Shown here piece after piece: positions 39,457 through 49,717 of a stretch of DNA of 64,000 bases (the stretch's first letter is position 1; every line of letters begins with the position of its first letter). A model generated the notes under the pieces. It had not been told where the DNA came from and searched no databases. It saw only the letters and a program-made list of their open reading frames with translations. This DNA comes from Paenibacillus sp. OVF10. Lineage in GTDB: Bacteria; Bacillota; Bacilli; Paenibacillales; Paenibacillaceae. Location: positions 7,130,001 to 7,194,000 of the forward strand of contig CP094668.1 of assembly GCA_022836915.1 (NCBI GenBank). Reading direction: 5' to 3'. Made by a program: the position numbers and the translations under genes.

Positions 39457-42400
39457 TTACAGACCAGAGATACCGTGTCTAACAGTCTTCACAGAAGAAC
39501 CTAGAGTAACATCGAAGATCAAGTTCTTATCTTGAATATCTGCTTTAGTACTGTCACCAAGATCTACTAAGAGTTTTGTTCCAGTTATAGTAGCATCATA
39601 AGTTTTAGTACCAATAGTAACTTTATAAGTTCCTGCAGTAAATCCAGTTGGATATGAAACTGTTTTGCTCAATGTAGCTTCAAAAGTAGCGTTTACTTTT
39701 GCTTTTTCACCAGAGAAAGTGAATGTACCTACAGCTGTAGGAGTTGCTGGATCAGTAGGTGCAGCAGGTGTAGCGTATCCAGCTGTATCAGTAACTTTAT
39801 ACGGCAGACCAGCTTGGTTATTAATTGCGTTTTCCAGTTGTGCAGCAGTTACTCCATTAGTTTTGATTGTAGTTGCAGTTGCTACTACAGTACCAGGAGC
39901 AATACTAGCATCTTCAGTCCAAGCAACACTATCAATACTTACGCCTTTTGCTATACCAGCCAATTTCACACCATTTACAGCATTAGGAGTTACAGCAGCA
40001 ACTGCGTCTGTTCCTGCAGTGTACTTAGTTCCACTTACTGTAACATCTTCAACATTATTTTCAGTTGGAGCAGCTACAGTATAAAGGTCAGAATTAGCAG
40101 CTTTAACAGTGCTATTAGCAGCAACCAAATACTTAGCATTTTCTACTTTTACAGATAATGCTTTTTCGTTCCAATCGGTTTTCAGAAGTGTTACAGTAAC
40201 AGCTTTACCAGCAATATTAGTTACACTGTAATCAACTCCTGGTTGCAAAGCAGGTGTGTTAGTCAAAGTAGTATCTCTAACAACGATATCAGCAGTTACA
40301 TCCTTAATTTCAGAAGTTGCAGAAGCAACATTGTTCAAGAATGTTACAACAAATTCTTGTTGATCACTTGGATTTGTTGTTCTGATAGTGGAAACTCCGT
40401 CTACACGAGGTGCAACAGCATTGTTAACAGTAACTGTTGTGTTGCTCGGCAGGTTCAATTTAGTATTGGAATAAGTCTCGATAGAGCTATTCGCAAACAC
40501 AGTAATTGCTGCACCACTGTTTTGATCGTCAGACGTTTTCAACGTTACAACGTTGTCGTCAATGCTTACGGAAGATGGATATTTACCATTGATTTGGAAA
40601 TCTCCAACATTAGCGTTAGCAATAACTTTATTGAATGTCAATTCAAAAGTTTTAGCGTCTTTTTGTTTAGTACCAGTCCATTGAACTTGGTTAGCAGTAG
40701 CTGAATCCAGTGCAGTTCTGTTCAGTGCTACTACTTGACCTGTTTTAGATCTCAATCCAGTAACATTAACTTCTTGAACTGAACCAGTAGGACCAAATGT
40801 TACAGCAGTTCCATCAATATTCTCTGGGAATGTAAGTACTACGGACTTACCACCATTTACTGGGTTAACAGCTACTTCATTTGGAATAGAGATGTAGTTA
40901 GCATCAGCACCTGATTTTTGGAACTTAATGTAGTAGTTAGATTTTGCTTGAACTGTAGCAAGATCCATCTCACGACCGAAGTTCAAAGTGAGTTTACGAT
41001 TTGCTTGGTTATAATCTGTAGAAACAATAGACGGGTTAGCAGTATCATTTGCTACAAACGTACCATTGTATTCAACAAGAGTATTTTTCAAAGCAGTAGT
41101 ATCTTGAACATCAGCAACCTTCAAGTTGTAAGTACCACTTGCAACTGGGTTGAAGAAGTTAACATAGAAGATTTTTCCTGATGCATCAGCTGGTGACACG
41201 TCACTTACAGGAATTACATCATTTCCTTTTTTAACTGTGAAGTATTTTTTGTCAGCTGCATTAACAGCTTTGTCAAAGCGTACTGTCAAAGTTTTATTAC
41301 CACGATCACCGAAAGTAGTTTCAACTACTTGTGGACGAACCAAGTCAACAGTTGCGTTGATTTTGTGTTCTTTCACGGCGTTAGCGTTACCGGAATAGTC
41401 TTTCACTTCTACGAACAGAGTGGACTCATATCCTGGCAGACGGTTGTCTGTGTTGAATACAACTTCATAAACGTTAGAAGCGATTTGAGTTACTGTACCT
41501 GTTTTATTAGAAGAACCGGATTTCCAGTAGAAGCTGTCGTTAGTTACAGAAGCTGGATCGATCTCTTCATCGAAAGTTACAGTTACTTTTTCCAAAGTAG
41601 CGGAAATTTCAGTCACTTTAGGACCTTCAGTATCAGCTGCTACAGTGAAATCAGTAGTTGCTGCCAAAGATTTCAGACCAGCGAAGTCCTCAATCATGGA
41701 AGTTGTCAATTTGTGAGCACCTTCAGAAATTGTTCCTGTGTAGTCACGCAGAATTACTTCACGTTGGTTAGCACCTGGAGTTACAGATCCAACAAAAGCT
41801 TTATCATCCAATTGGAAGTTGCTGCTTGATGGAGCTACAACTGGCTCAGAGAAAGTTACTTTAATAACTTTAGTTCCCAGAGCTTTAACTTCTGTTACTG
41901 TAGGCAGTACATTGTCAGCAGATGTGAAGGAAACTTCACCTTGTGGCAATACAGTACCAGTAGAAGATTTCACGTTTTTAACAACTACTTTGTAAGTTGT
42001 TCCTTGCGTGAATTTGCTGGATTCGTTCAACAACAGGCGAGCTGTTTTACCGTCAGCCAACAAAGTGATAGATTTGATTCCTTTGGAATTGCTATCCACA
42101 GAGTAGTTGTTTTTGTCAGTTGCAGTAGCTTTATCTACTTTACCGTCAAAAGCAACGTCTACTTCTTTCAAGTTAACAGAAGAAGCGGATTGTACTTTAG
42201 TTGCAGCTTCTACAACATAAGTAACTTTTTCAGTGAAAGATTTTTCTTTGTAAGTAAATTTCACTTCAGTTTCTTTGTTAGCTTCAAGAGCTTTATCCAA
42301 AGTAACTTTTACAGTTTCGCCGTCACTGATTGTGAAAGTAACGACTTTACCGCCTTCACTTACTTCATACTTAGTAACTTTCAAGCTTTGTGCTTCGTCA

Positions 42401-42954
42401 ATTGCGTAAGCAGCGCCTACAAGCAATTCACGGGAAGCGTTAGCTGTGAAGTTAGTGTTTGCATCAACCAAACCAGCGTTGATTGCTGCTTGAACATAAC
42501 CTTTTGCCCAAGCTGGAGCAGTGTTGTTTGTTTCAGCTGGGATTTCAAGATCCAATGCACGAGTCAGGATTGTAGCCATCTCGGACACAGTCACTTTACC
42601 GTTGAAGTCGAAGATTTTCTTCTCAACGTTTTTACCTTCCATGATACCAGCAGCAGTTACTGCTTCGATGTAAGGTACAGCCCAGTTTTTAGCTGTGTAG
42701 TTTTTGTCAGTGTAAGAAAGAGTTCCAGTGATCTCTTTCAGACCCAGCAATTTAGTGATAACTTTTGCAAACTCAGCGCGAGTCATGTCTTTGTCAAGAC
42801 CTGCTGTACCATCCGGATAACCGTTGAAGATACCTTTTGCTTTCAATGCATCAAACTGTTGTTGCGGGGAAACTGCTGTGTCACCGAATGCTACAGATGC
42901 AAACATTGAGAATGCCATTGCTGTAGACAATGCTACGGATAAAATTTTCTTCAT
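39457..42954 (-). CDS. Probable main S-layer protein with N-terminal SLH domains
   Basis: 1165 aa. The signal peptide is MKKILSVALSTAMAFSMFAS with cleavage after VAFG or nearby. Three SLH motifs occupy residues ~30-190 (GYPDGTAGLDKDMTRAEFAK, VPYIEAVTAAGIMEGKN, YVQAAINAGLVDANTNFTAN). The remaining ~950 residues are Thr/Val/Asn/Ala-rich beta modules including SbsC/Big_5-like repeats, with almost no Cys. Composition, size, N-terminal SLH, a consensus-like promoter, a long leader and AAGGAGG all fit an abundant S-layer subunit. The start overlaps a 25-codon leader ORF (ATGA). Confidence 0.88.
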   Translation of the reverse strand: MKKILSVALSTAMAFSMFASVAFGDTAVSPQQQFDALKAKGIFNGYPDGTAGLDKDMTRAEFAKVITKLLGLKEITGTLSYTDKNYTAKNWAVPYIEAVTAAGIMEGKNVEKKIFDFNGKVTVSEMATILTRALDLEIPAETNNTAPAWAKGYVQAAINAGLVDANTNFTANASRELLVGAAYAIDEAQSLKVTKYEVSEGGKVVTFTISDGETVKVTLDKALEANKETEVKFTYKEKSFTEKVTYVVEAATKVQSASSVNLKEVDVAFDGKVDKATATDKNNYSVDSNSKGIKSITLLADGKTARLLLNESSKFTQGTTYKVVVKNVKSSTGTVLPQGEVSFTSADNVLPTVTEVKALGTKVIKVTFSEPVVAPSSSNFQLDDKAFVGSVTPGANQREVILRDYTGTISEGAHKLTTSMIEDFAGLKSLAATTDFTVAADTEGPKVTEISATLEKVTVTFDEEIDPASVTNDSFYWKSGSSNKTGTVTQIASNVYEVVFNTDNRLPGYESTLFVEVKDYSGNANAVKEHKINATVDLVRPQVVETTFGDRGNKTLTVRFDKAVNAADKKYFTVKKGNDVIPVSDVSPADASGKIFYVNFFNPVASGTYNLKVADVQDTTALKNTLVEYNGTFVANDTANPSIVSTDYNQANRKLTLNFGREMDLATVQAKSNYYIKFQKSGADANYISIPNEVAVNPVNGGKSVVLTFPENIDGTAVTFGPTGSVQEVNVTGLRSKTGQVVALNRTALDSATANQVQWTGTKQKDAKTFELTFNKVIANANVGDFQINGKYPSSVSIDDNVVTLKTSDDQNSGAAITVFANSSIETYSNTKLNLPSNTTVTVNNAVAPRVDGVSTIRTTNPSDQQEFVVTFLNNVASATSEIKDVTADIVVRDTTLTNTPALQPGVDYSVTNIAGKAVTVTLLKTDWNEKALSVKVENAKYLVAANSTVKAANSDLYTVAAPTENNVEDVTVSGTKYTAGTDAVAAVTPNAVNGVKLAGIAKGVSIDSVAWTEDASIAPGTVVATATTIKTNGVTAAQLENAINNQAGLPYKVTDTAGYATPAAPTDPATPTAVGTFTFSGEKAKVNATFEATLSKTVSYPTGFTAGTYKVTIGTKTYDATITGTKLLVDLGDSTKADIQDKNLIFDVTLGSSVKTVRHGISGL

Positions 42955-43028
42955 AACCTTTTTTCTCCTCCTTGGGCGTTCATAACATTTGAATTTTCTT
43001 TTTTAATAGGGTCGCTCGTATTCCTCAT
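42951..43028 (-). CDS. Leader ORF translationally coupled to the S-layer gene
   Basis: ATG at 43028, with AAAGGGGTG 9 nt upstream, opens a 25-codon frame (M-R-N-T-S-D-P-I-K-K..., ending E-K-R-L) that stops with the TGA overlapping the S-layer ATG (ATGA). The strong S-layer ribosome binding site lies inside this frame. Very short, so the coding status rests on the start, ribosome binding site and exact overlap. Confidence 0.6.
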   Translation of the reverse strand: MRNTSDPIKKENSNVMNAQGGEKRL

Positions 43029-43165
43029 ATATTGTTGCACCCCTTTCCAGAGTTGTGAGCAAGTTAATATAAATGATGTCTGTGAGCATATCACAGAAAC
43101 TTGTAAACTAGTTTGTAAAGCAGAATCACACGTAAATAGAGTAGTTTCCTAATCCTACCTTACGT

Positions 43166-43194
43166 ATTATACAATGGGTCTCTCGTGCCGTAAA
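43166..43194 (-). promoter_or_regulatory. Sigma-A promoter of the S-layer gene
   Basis: TTTACG, 17-nt spacer, perfect TATAAT on the minus strand. It predicts a ~205-nt leader that includes the 25-codon ORF. The rest of 43195-43493 holds no gene I can see. Confidence 0.75.
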
Positions 43195-43493
43195 GCAATT
43201 TTTTCTAAAAAATAGACAAGATTCTTCACGAGGTCATTCTTGGTAACAGGCCCAATGTTTTCGACTCTACACTTTAAACGCAGTAGATTTCAAAAAGTTG
43301 CGGATTGCACAAAAAAGTTTTGATTTTTTTATGTATAGGTACAGTGCGGGTATTGAAGCCATTCAAAACCTTTTCAAACCATTGATACAGCAGTGAATCT
43401 GGAATGGTGATCTCTGGTTTGTCTGTGCTACCAACGTTTATTTATACCCGCAACTTCAACCTATGAAGCGACAAAATTCACAAAAAATAAAAT

Positions 43494-43520
43494 AAAAAAG
43501 CACCCCTTTTGGGATGCTTT
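43494..43520 (-). terminator. Rho-independent terminator
   Basis: AGCATCCC-AAAA-GGGGTGCT then TTTTTT on the minus strand, after the small gene ending at 43544. Confidence 0.88.
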
Positions 43521-43543
43521 TGGTGCAGTTCTGGAAATATAAG

Positions 43544-43885
43544 TTATTTAATCTTCATCGCGAGTTCAATAATCTGAGCACGCATATTTGGATCACTGTT
43601 CAATCTCAGATACATATCGTCAATTGGTTGTCTGTTCTCACGGTACGTTTTCTCATGCTTCATCGTTGTGTGAGACCATTCAATCAACTCATTCTCAGCC
43701 AGAACCAGATTGTTATACGCATCATGGAAGCCAGTGGACTGTACAAGCCCTTCCATAACTTCCTGAGAGATCTCCTGAGTCTTGCGTGTATCTTCCAACT
43801 TTTTCTCCAGAATGACTGCCTGCTTCTCAAACTGTGTCTTTGCCTTCATGTAGCCCAGCTGGGCTTTCGAATAAATCGGTTTCAT
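43544..43885 (-). CDS. Small coiled-coil protein of unknown function
   Basis: 113 aa, strongly helical and charged, with heptad-like patterning (QFEKQAVILEKKLEDTRKTQ, VMEGLVQSTGFHDAYNNLVL). No signal peptide, membrane helix or cysteines. The ATG at 43885 follows GGGTGAAG. It is monocistronic between two SLH-protein genes. I do not recognise a family. Confidence 0.75.
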   Translation of the reverse strand: MKPIYSKAQLGYMKAKTQFEKQAVILEKKLEDTRKTQEISQEVMEGLVQSTGFHDAYNNLVLAENELIEWSHTTMKHEKTYRENRQPIDDMYLRLNSDPNMRAQIIELAMKIK

Positions 43886-44024
43886 TAGCTAACTTCACCC
43901 TCTAGATCATTGTGTATTTACCGTTATTGTATCTTAAACTCTAGCAAATTACAAAAATAGTTATTGGTAAAAATTCTGTTTCTTCTATTATAAAAGTACT
44001 CTATGTCAATTCATTGACAGCCAT

Positions 44025-44064
44025 AAAAAGGACCTGCCCCTTTAGAGTAAGGGACAGGTCCTTC
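44025..44064 (-). terminator. Rho-independent terminator of the second SLH protein gene
   Basis: AAGGACCTGTCCCTT / AAGGGGCAGGTCCTT stem followed by TTTTT on the minus strand. Confidence 0.88.
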
Positions 44065-44091
44065 CTAAATTGCATTAATGTATCAAATGAA

Positions 44092-47000
44092 TTAACTCAA
44101 GGTTTTAGGGAATAGACCTGTACTTTTCTTAAGCAGCTCTACAGCAATTTTAGCTGCTTCAGCACGAGTCATATTGCCTTTTGGATTGAATTGGAATTGT
44201 GCTTTCTTAGATCCAGCTACTGTAACCGGACTTCCATCCATAATTTTGGCTTTGGTTACGGCTTGTATAGCTGGTCGTGCATAATATTCGATTGAACCAG
44301 AATCCAAAAATGACTTACCTAATGCTTGCGACAGTTTGTCGTCATTAGCAGCCAGTTTAGCATTCATGGCGCGGGCAATCATTACCGCCGCATCTTCTCT
44401 TGATATTGGTAACTGCGGCTGGAAGAAGCCGTCACTGCGTCCCGTAATGATACCTACACGTGCTGCAGTTTCAATAGCTTCATAGTTCCAAATCTCCGCT
44501 CCCGTACCTTTTCCTACATCACTGAAGGTCTGCTGTGTTGGCGTTGTAATTGGAATATTCATGCCTTTTACCAGCAACGTTGCGAACTCACCACGAGTTA
44601 TACGATCATCTGCACCAAACGAATTACTCTTCAATGGCTTCATCAGACCTTTGGCATACATGGCATTAAGGTAGTTTCTTGCCCAAGGGTGATTAGTAAT
44701 GTCCGCATAGCTTTTGCTCTGTTTCATTACTTTGTAATATCCAAATTCATCGAATGGGACTGTAATGGTATGTTTCTTCGTATCCACCTTGCCGCCAATT
44801 GGAACCCATGTCCCTGTTTTGGTTTTATCGGAAAGACGGAATACCGTAATTGTAGCACCAACATCATCCACAATAGACGGATCATAGTTCAAAATTAATG
44901 ATCCTCGACTAGACGGTGTGAGAATACGCTCAGAAGCGAATGTAGAGAAGATCCCTTCCATACTGTAAGGAGTGAGACCATCCGTACCTGGTTTATAGCT
45001 GCTATCACTTTTGCTACCCAGTTCACCGACTCCACCATTAATCCAGTAAATATCTGAGATTAAGGTAAAGTCACCTGTGTCCAATGAAGATGCGAAATTC
45101 CCTGAGACAGCAAGCGGTATTTCAATTTTCGGCTTATTCTCTCCACCAATCTCGGTGTCATAACCATAATCATTGATCTTCTCTACAATCCCTTTTTCGG
45201 TTCCGCAATACCAAACAACAGTTTGTTATTTGGATAAAACTTTGTTACACCGATTGAGTTTTGAGATTGTAACACAGTTCCTTTCGGGAAAGACAACTGC
45301 AAGTTTTTATTAAACGCCGTATATTTATTGGCAACCTTCGGAGCCATATACTCCGAATTTGTCGTTACTGCACTTGTATAGTAAATAGAGATCGTATCAT
45401 TAATTTTCCCGCCTGGACGGGTAATTTCAATCTTCACTTTATTCTCTTTATCCGCCTTAAGATCTACATAATCAAGCACAAAACGATTGTTTAAGTCTGT
45501 ACGTTTCTCAGCTATGTCTTTACCAATCTTCACTTGAGTTGCGCCTTCTGCTTCAATATCGAAGCGGACAAAGTTTTTATTAACAACGATCTGATCACCC
45601 ACTGTAGGCTGTGGAGCTAATATCCGATAAGATGCAGGCTCACGCACGATCTCGATTCTTTGAGTAGAACGAGCCCCTGTGCTGTTAATTAACTCAAGTG
45701 TATACACTTGTGTTCCAGGCGCATCAAATTTCAAGCCGCGAATCCGGCCAATAAATGCATCTTGATTACCCGCAAAGTCTGACCCGGTATAATCAGCCGT
45801 TTCGCTAGTATCTTTACTCTGAAGCACATTATCACTATTCAATGTTTGGCTGAAAATGGGTTTTGATCCAAAACTCAAATTAACATTCTGAGCTCCGGCA
45901 CCTCTAAATACCAGATCAAACGTTTTTTCACTCGTTACATATTTTTCATCTTTAAAGATAAAATCAGGAGTCACCGCAAAAATTCTGCTTAGCTTCTCTT
46001 GTGTGTAATTGCTAACTATCGAATTATCAAAAGACTCCCTGCTTGTTGGAATACGCGTTGGCATAAATGTAGATATGGTTGAATGATAAGTATCGATCAC
46101 ATTGATTTTCAGCAAGGTTGTAATTGTTTTGGGCCTTCCGCCCCCATCATCAACTACAGCGCGAAGTTCAATCGTATTTTCTCCATAGTATATTGGACCA
46201 TTTCGCTTGATCGGTAAGCTAAACTTGAATTTTTGAGTTTTGGGAAACTCGATTACAGGAATAGGTGTTGGAGGCTCAACATCTAAAGTAGGCCCAGTCA
46301 CCAGTCCTGTGGCAGTCGTTGCAGTCAATTGACCATTCACAATCATCTCTGCTTTCAAAGCAGTCAGATCTTTGAAGCCAAGCAATTCTCCCTCTACACT
46401 CACGTATTGCTTCCCTGCAGAGGAGTCAAACTCATAAGTTTCTCCTGTTTGCAAGCTTCCAACATAGATCGAACTGATCGTTGCATAGGTAACTTCAACG
46501 ATTTTAGACAGTTCAGGCTCTGGCGTATCACTAAAGGAGAAGCGAAGTTGCTGCTTACCACTTGCAAGACCATTAATTTCATACACTTGTTGTTTATCAG
46601 TTAATCCTGAGACATTCGTAACTTCTGTCATATCCACCGTCTTAAGCCCTGATGGCAGATAAGCTCCTTTAAGAACAGGCCTTGGTATCTTATCAAGTGA
46701 GCTACTCGATTCTACGAGAATATACAGTTTATCCTCTTGTAGTGTCGCACCGTTAAGCGGTACTTTGGACGTAATTGCAGATCCTGGTTTGAAGTTAGGC
46801 AGGTAGTACAGGTTCGTGATGTCTTGTGAACCAGGCGAGTATAAATAGCTGGTTGTATATTCTGCACTGAATGCGCCTTGAGCCACCCTTACAGTAAGCG
46901 ATTGATTCTTACCTGCAGTCAGGTTGTATACATCATTAGAAGTAAATGATACCATACGATATCTTATAGATCTTCCGTCAGGACCTGTAATCAACTTCTC

Positions 47001-48049
47001 ATCATTAGCACCAATATTAACGGTGTAGGGTTGTCCTTGAACTGTTACTACACCTTCATCAGCGAATTTACCACTGCCTTCAACATAAGGAATCAATACT
47101 TGTCCAGACAATGTTGCTGTGGTTTGATTTGGATCCGTAAATGTTGACTTTTCGTCCCTGCTCAGTACGGATTTAGTTTCAGTTCCAATCTTCACCTTAA
47201 GATCTACAAATGGTTTTGTTTTATCAAAATAATACACGATACGTTCTGTTTCAATACCGTTAGGCTGACCTTCAATTTTAAACTTCAGAATGTTTTCCCC
47301 GGCAACAACTTAATTTGTGATGCGAAGAAGCTGCCATCTGAAGTAACTGGTGGATCAATAGGTTCTGCACCATTAACCGAGAGCGAAACCTGCGTTGCGT
47401 TTTTAACCGTACCTTGGAAATCAACACGCTCTGTATCCACTACCGTCTCTGTTCCCTCATTCAAGTTGTAGCTTACACCACCACCTGGAACAGTTCGATC
47501 TGTATATAATACAAAGTTCTCAATATAAGGAGCCGGATCATACATCACATAGAAACTATCGGAGCTTTCTACAGAACTGTTACCCTGTGTTCCGATAAAC
47601 GTGATCTTGTTAAATCCAGAAAACAATGCAACATCATTTGCTGTAAATCGATTACTTCCACTATCCGTAATAGCTGTTGTTACTGTACGGGTCTCGTCCG
47701 GAGTCCATGTCTTAAGGGTTCCTTGTTCGACTAATTTCAACTGTTCAACTTTTACCTTCAGACTTGTCCCACTCACCATGGCGAATGTACCTGTAATTGT
47801 CAGCGCTGAGGTAGGGCTCTTGTATACCTTATCACGGGTTAGGAAATTCGAGTTATCCTTACCTTGAGTAGAATCAAAAACAAGTGAGAGTCTGGAACTT
47901 TCTCGAATTGTTTGATCCGAGGGCGTGAAGTATGTGGAAAATGCGTCAGCTGCCGAAGCAACGGAACCACCGAATAGACCTTGTGGGAACAATGAGAACA
48001 CCATGGTGACCAACATCATCCAGACCAACGGCCGTTTCTTTTGTTGCAT
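44092..48049 (-). CDS. Large SLH-anchored surface protein (two apparent frameshifts)
   Basis: About 1319 aa after repair. The signal peptide is LVWMMLVTMVFSLFPQGLFG followed by GSVASAADAF. The central ~1000 residues are beta-rich surface modules with repeated phrases such as VQLSVNG-like strands and YSPGSQDITNLYYLPNF. The C-terminus has three SLH motifs (DRITRGEFATLLVKGMNI, LPISREDAAVMIARAMNA, GNMTRAEAAKIAVELLKK). Breaks at C4 47297-47300 and at 45190-45197 (T5 or C3) are each repaired by one base, giving LLPGENILKFKIE and EPKKGIVEKINDYGYDTEIG. Stop TAA is close to a strong terminator. It is probably a second S-layer-associated protein. Confidence 0.87.
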
Positions 48050-48134
48050 TAAATATCATCTCTCCTCTTTTAAGTCAGTTACCTTTATATATCGGCAAAA
48101 GGTTCCAATTATTTAGTAAAAAGCTCAAAATAAA

Positions 48135-48164
48135 CAAAAAACCTTATCCACAAGGGATAAGGTT
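48135..48164 (-). terminator. Rho-independent terminator of tagO
   Basis: AACCTTATCC-CTTGT-GGATAAGGTT followed by TTTTG on the minus strand. Confidence 0.88.
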
Positions 48165-48213
48165 GGGTCTGGAATAATATTCAAGAATAGCTATAACCAT
48201 TACATTTATCTAC

Positions 48214-49341
48214 TTATGATTTCGAACGGGTCTCCGGATTCAACTTGACGCGCATGCGCATCAGGAAGTTAATAACCGGTCTTCTCGTTTTGCTAACAAG
48301 CCCGATGACTTCTGCTCCCACCTGGAGGAAGAACATCATGATACAGATGACCACAAACGTTACCCAGTTCGCTTCGAACATGGCAGCGGAAGATTGGATA
48401 ATGGCCAGAACTCCGAAGAATGCGGCAATTCCATAAATGATCAGTACCGTCTGACGGTGACTGAATCCAAGTTCACGCAAGCAGTGATGCAGGTGACCTT
48501 TATCCGGTGCGAAAATCGGTTTCCGTTGTACCGCACGACGGATAATCGCGAAGAAGGTATCCGAGAGCGGCACACCGATAATGATCAGCGGTGTAATAAA
48601 GGACACGATAGCAATTTGTTTGAATCCCAGCATGGACAGCATCGCCAGAGAGAAACCAAGGAATAGTGATCCGGTATCCCCCATGAAGATCTTGGCCGGG
48701 TGGAAGTTGAAGAACAGGAATCCGATAATACTACCCAGCAATACAAGACACATCAAGGCGATCATCATGTTCCCCATCAGGAAGGACATCACGGCAATGG
48801 TACCAATTGCAATACCGGATACACCGGCTGCCAGACCATCCAGACCATCAATCAGGTTAATCGCATTGGTTACACCAACGATCCATAAGATTGTCAGCGG
48901 AATGGATACCCAAGCTTCGAGTGATGAGTAGGAATCCTGAAACGGAATGTTAACAAAATCTACCCGGATATTAAATCCGAATACAACGACAGAAGCAGCA
49001 ACGATCTGACCAAGCAACTTCACTTTGGCTGACAGTTCAAACCGATCATCGAGTGCTCCGATCAGCACGATAATTGTTCCACCAATCAGAAACGCACTAA
49101 CAAAACTCATGTCCCGAGTTGTGAACCATGCCGATACAAACGGAAGCAATGCGGCAACTGTAATAATAAAGGCCAGGAATATTCCCAGACCACCAAGACG
49201 TGGCATGATCCGTGTGTGTACTTTACGTGCATTCGGCGTATCCATCGCGCCAATGCGGACTGCGAACTTTTTGACAAGTGGTGTCAGGGCAAGAGCCAGT
49301 CCCATTGACACGATAAATCCAATGATAAAGATCGCTACCAT
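48214..49341 (-). CDS. tagO: Undecaprenyl-phosphate N-acetylglucosaminyl-1-phosphate transferase TagO/WecA
   Basis: An integral membrane enzyme of the MraY/WecA family that starts wall-polymer synthesis by moving GlcNAc-1-phosphate to undecaprenyl phosphate. About ten transmembrane helices are visible over 375 aa. Family motifs: MDTPNARKVHTR after the first helix, the Asp pair of GALDDRFELSAKVKLLGQ, the catalytic NAINLIDGLDGLAAG, FMGDTGSLFLGF, and the WecA-type His motif HLHHCLRELGFSHRQ. In this context it would provide lipid-linked primer for the polymer to which SLH domains bind. Confidence 0.93.
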   Translation of the reverse strand: MVAIFIIGFIVSMGLALALTPLVKKFAVRIGAMDTPNARKVHTRIMPRLGGLGIFLAFIITVAALLPFVSAWFTTRDMSFVSAFLIGGTIIVLIGALDDRFELSAKVKLLGQIVAASVVVFGFNIRVDFVNIPFQDSYSSLEAWVSIPLTILWIVGVTNAINLIDGLDGLAAGVSGIAIGTIAVMSFLMGNMMIALMCLVLLGSIIGFLFFNFHPAKIFMGDTGSLFLGFSLAMLSMLGFKQIAIVSFITPLIIIGVPLSDTFFAIIRRAVQRKPIFAPDKGHLHHCLRELGFSHRQTVLIIYGIAAFFGVLAIIQSSAAMFEANWVTFVVICIMMFFLQVGAEVIGLVSKTRRPVINFLMRMRVKLNPETRSKS

Positions 49342-49717
49342 TTGAACATTCGACCCCCAATTATAATACCTGTACGAAATTATAAATCCCCTGATCTCTT
49401 TTTATATATAAAATTATTTGTTAGTCACTTTTGATGAAAAATGCAATTTGCACCAGAACGGAGAGGGCAGAAATAACCTGTAGAAGCGAAGCGTTCGCCT
49501 TTATCGCGGGATTTCAACCTTGCAAAGGTGGATAAAAAAATCCAGAGATAACAGCGATCAAAAGGTTATTCTGACATCGAAGTGGCCGTATGCAACAACT
49601 TCCGTTTTTCATGGAGTGGCACACATGTAATCCGGAATGAATTATACGCTCATCACACCCGAAAAGCCATCCTCAATTTCTAGCAAAAACACGCATTTAT
49701 CTCGCAATTACCTGTTT
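49342..49717. other. Intergenic region between tagA and tagO
   Basis: 376 bp without a gene. It holds the dispersed repeat copy at 49459-49590 and little else recognisable. Confidence 0.6.
49459..49590 (-). repeat. Dispersed intergenic hairpin repeat, copy 1
   Basis: Reads on the minus strand as the same ~125-bp element found at 56227-56342 and 61878-62012. It has a central ACCTT-TGC-AAGGT hairpin (49517-49529) and the conserved tail AAAGGCGAACGCTTCGCTTC. Confidence 0.75.

Noticed and set aside
41941..42909. A 322-codon plus-strand open frame opposite the S-layer gene
   Set aside because: Product of the strong codon bias of the S-layer gene; Phe/Ser/Cys-rich nonsense composition.
42951..42954. 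Ribosomal frameshift fusion of the leader ORF to the S-layer protein
   Set aside because: The S-layer gene has its own strong ribosome binding site and signal peptide, so simple coupling is enough; no slippery site is seen.
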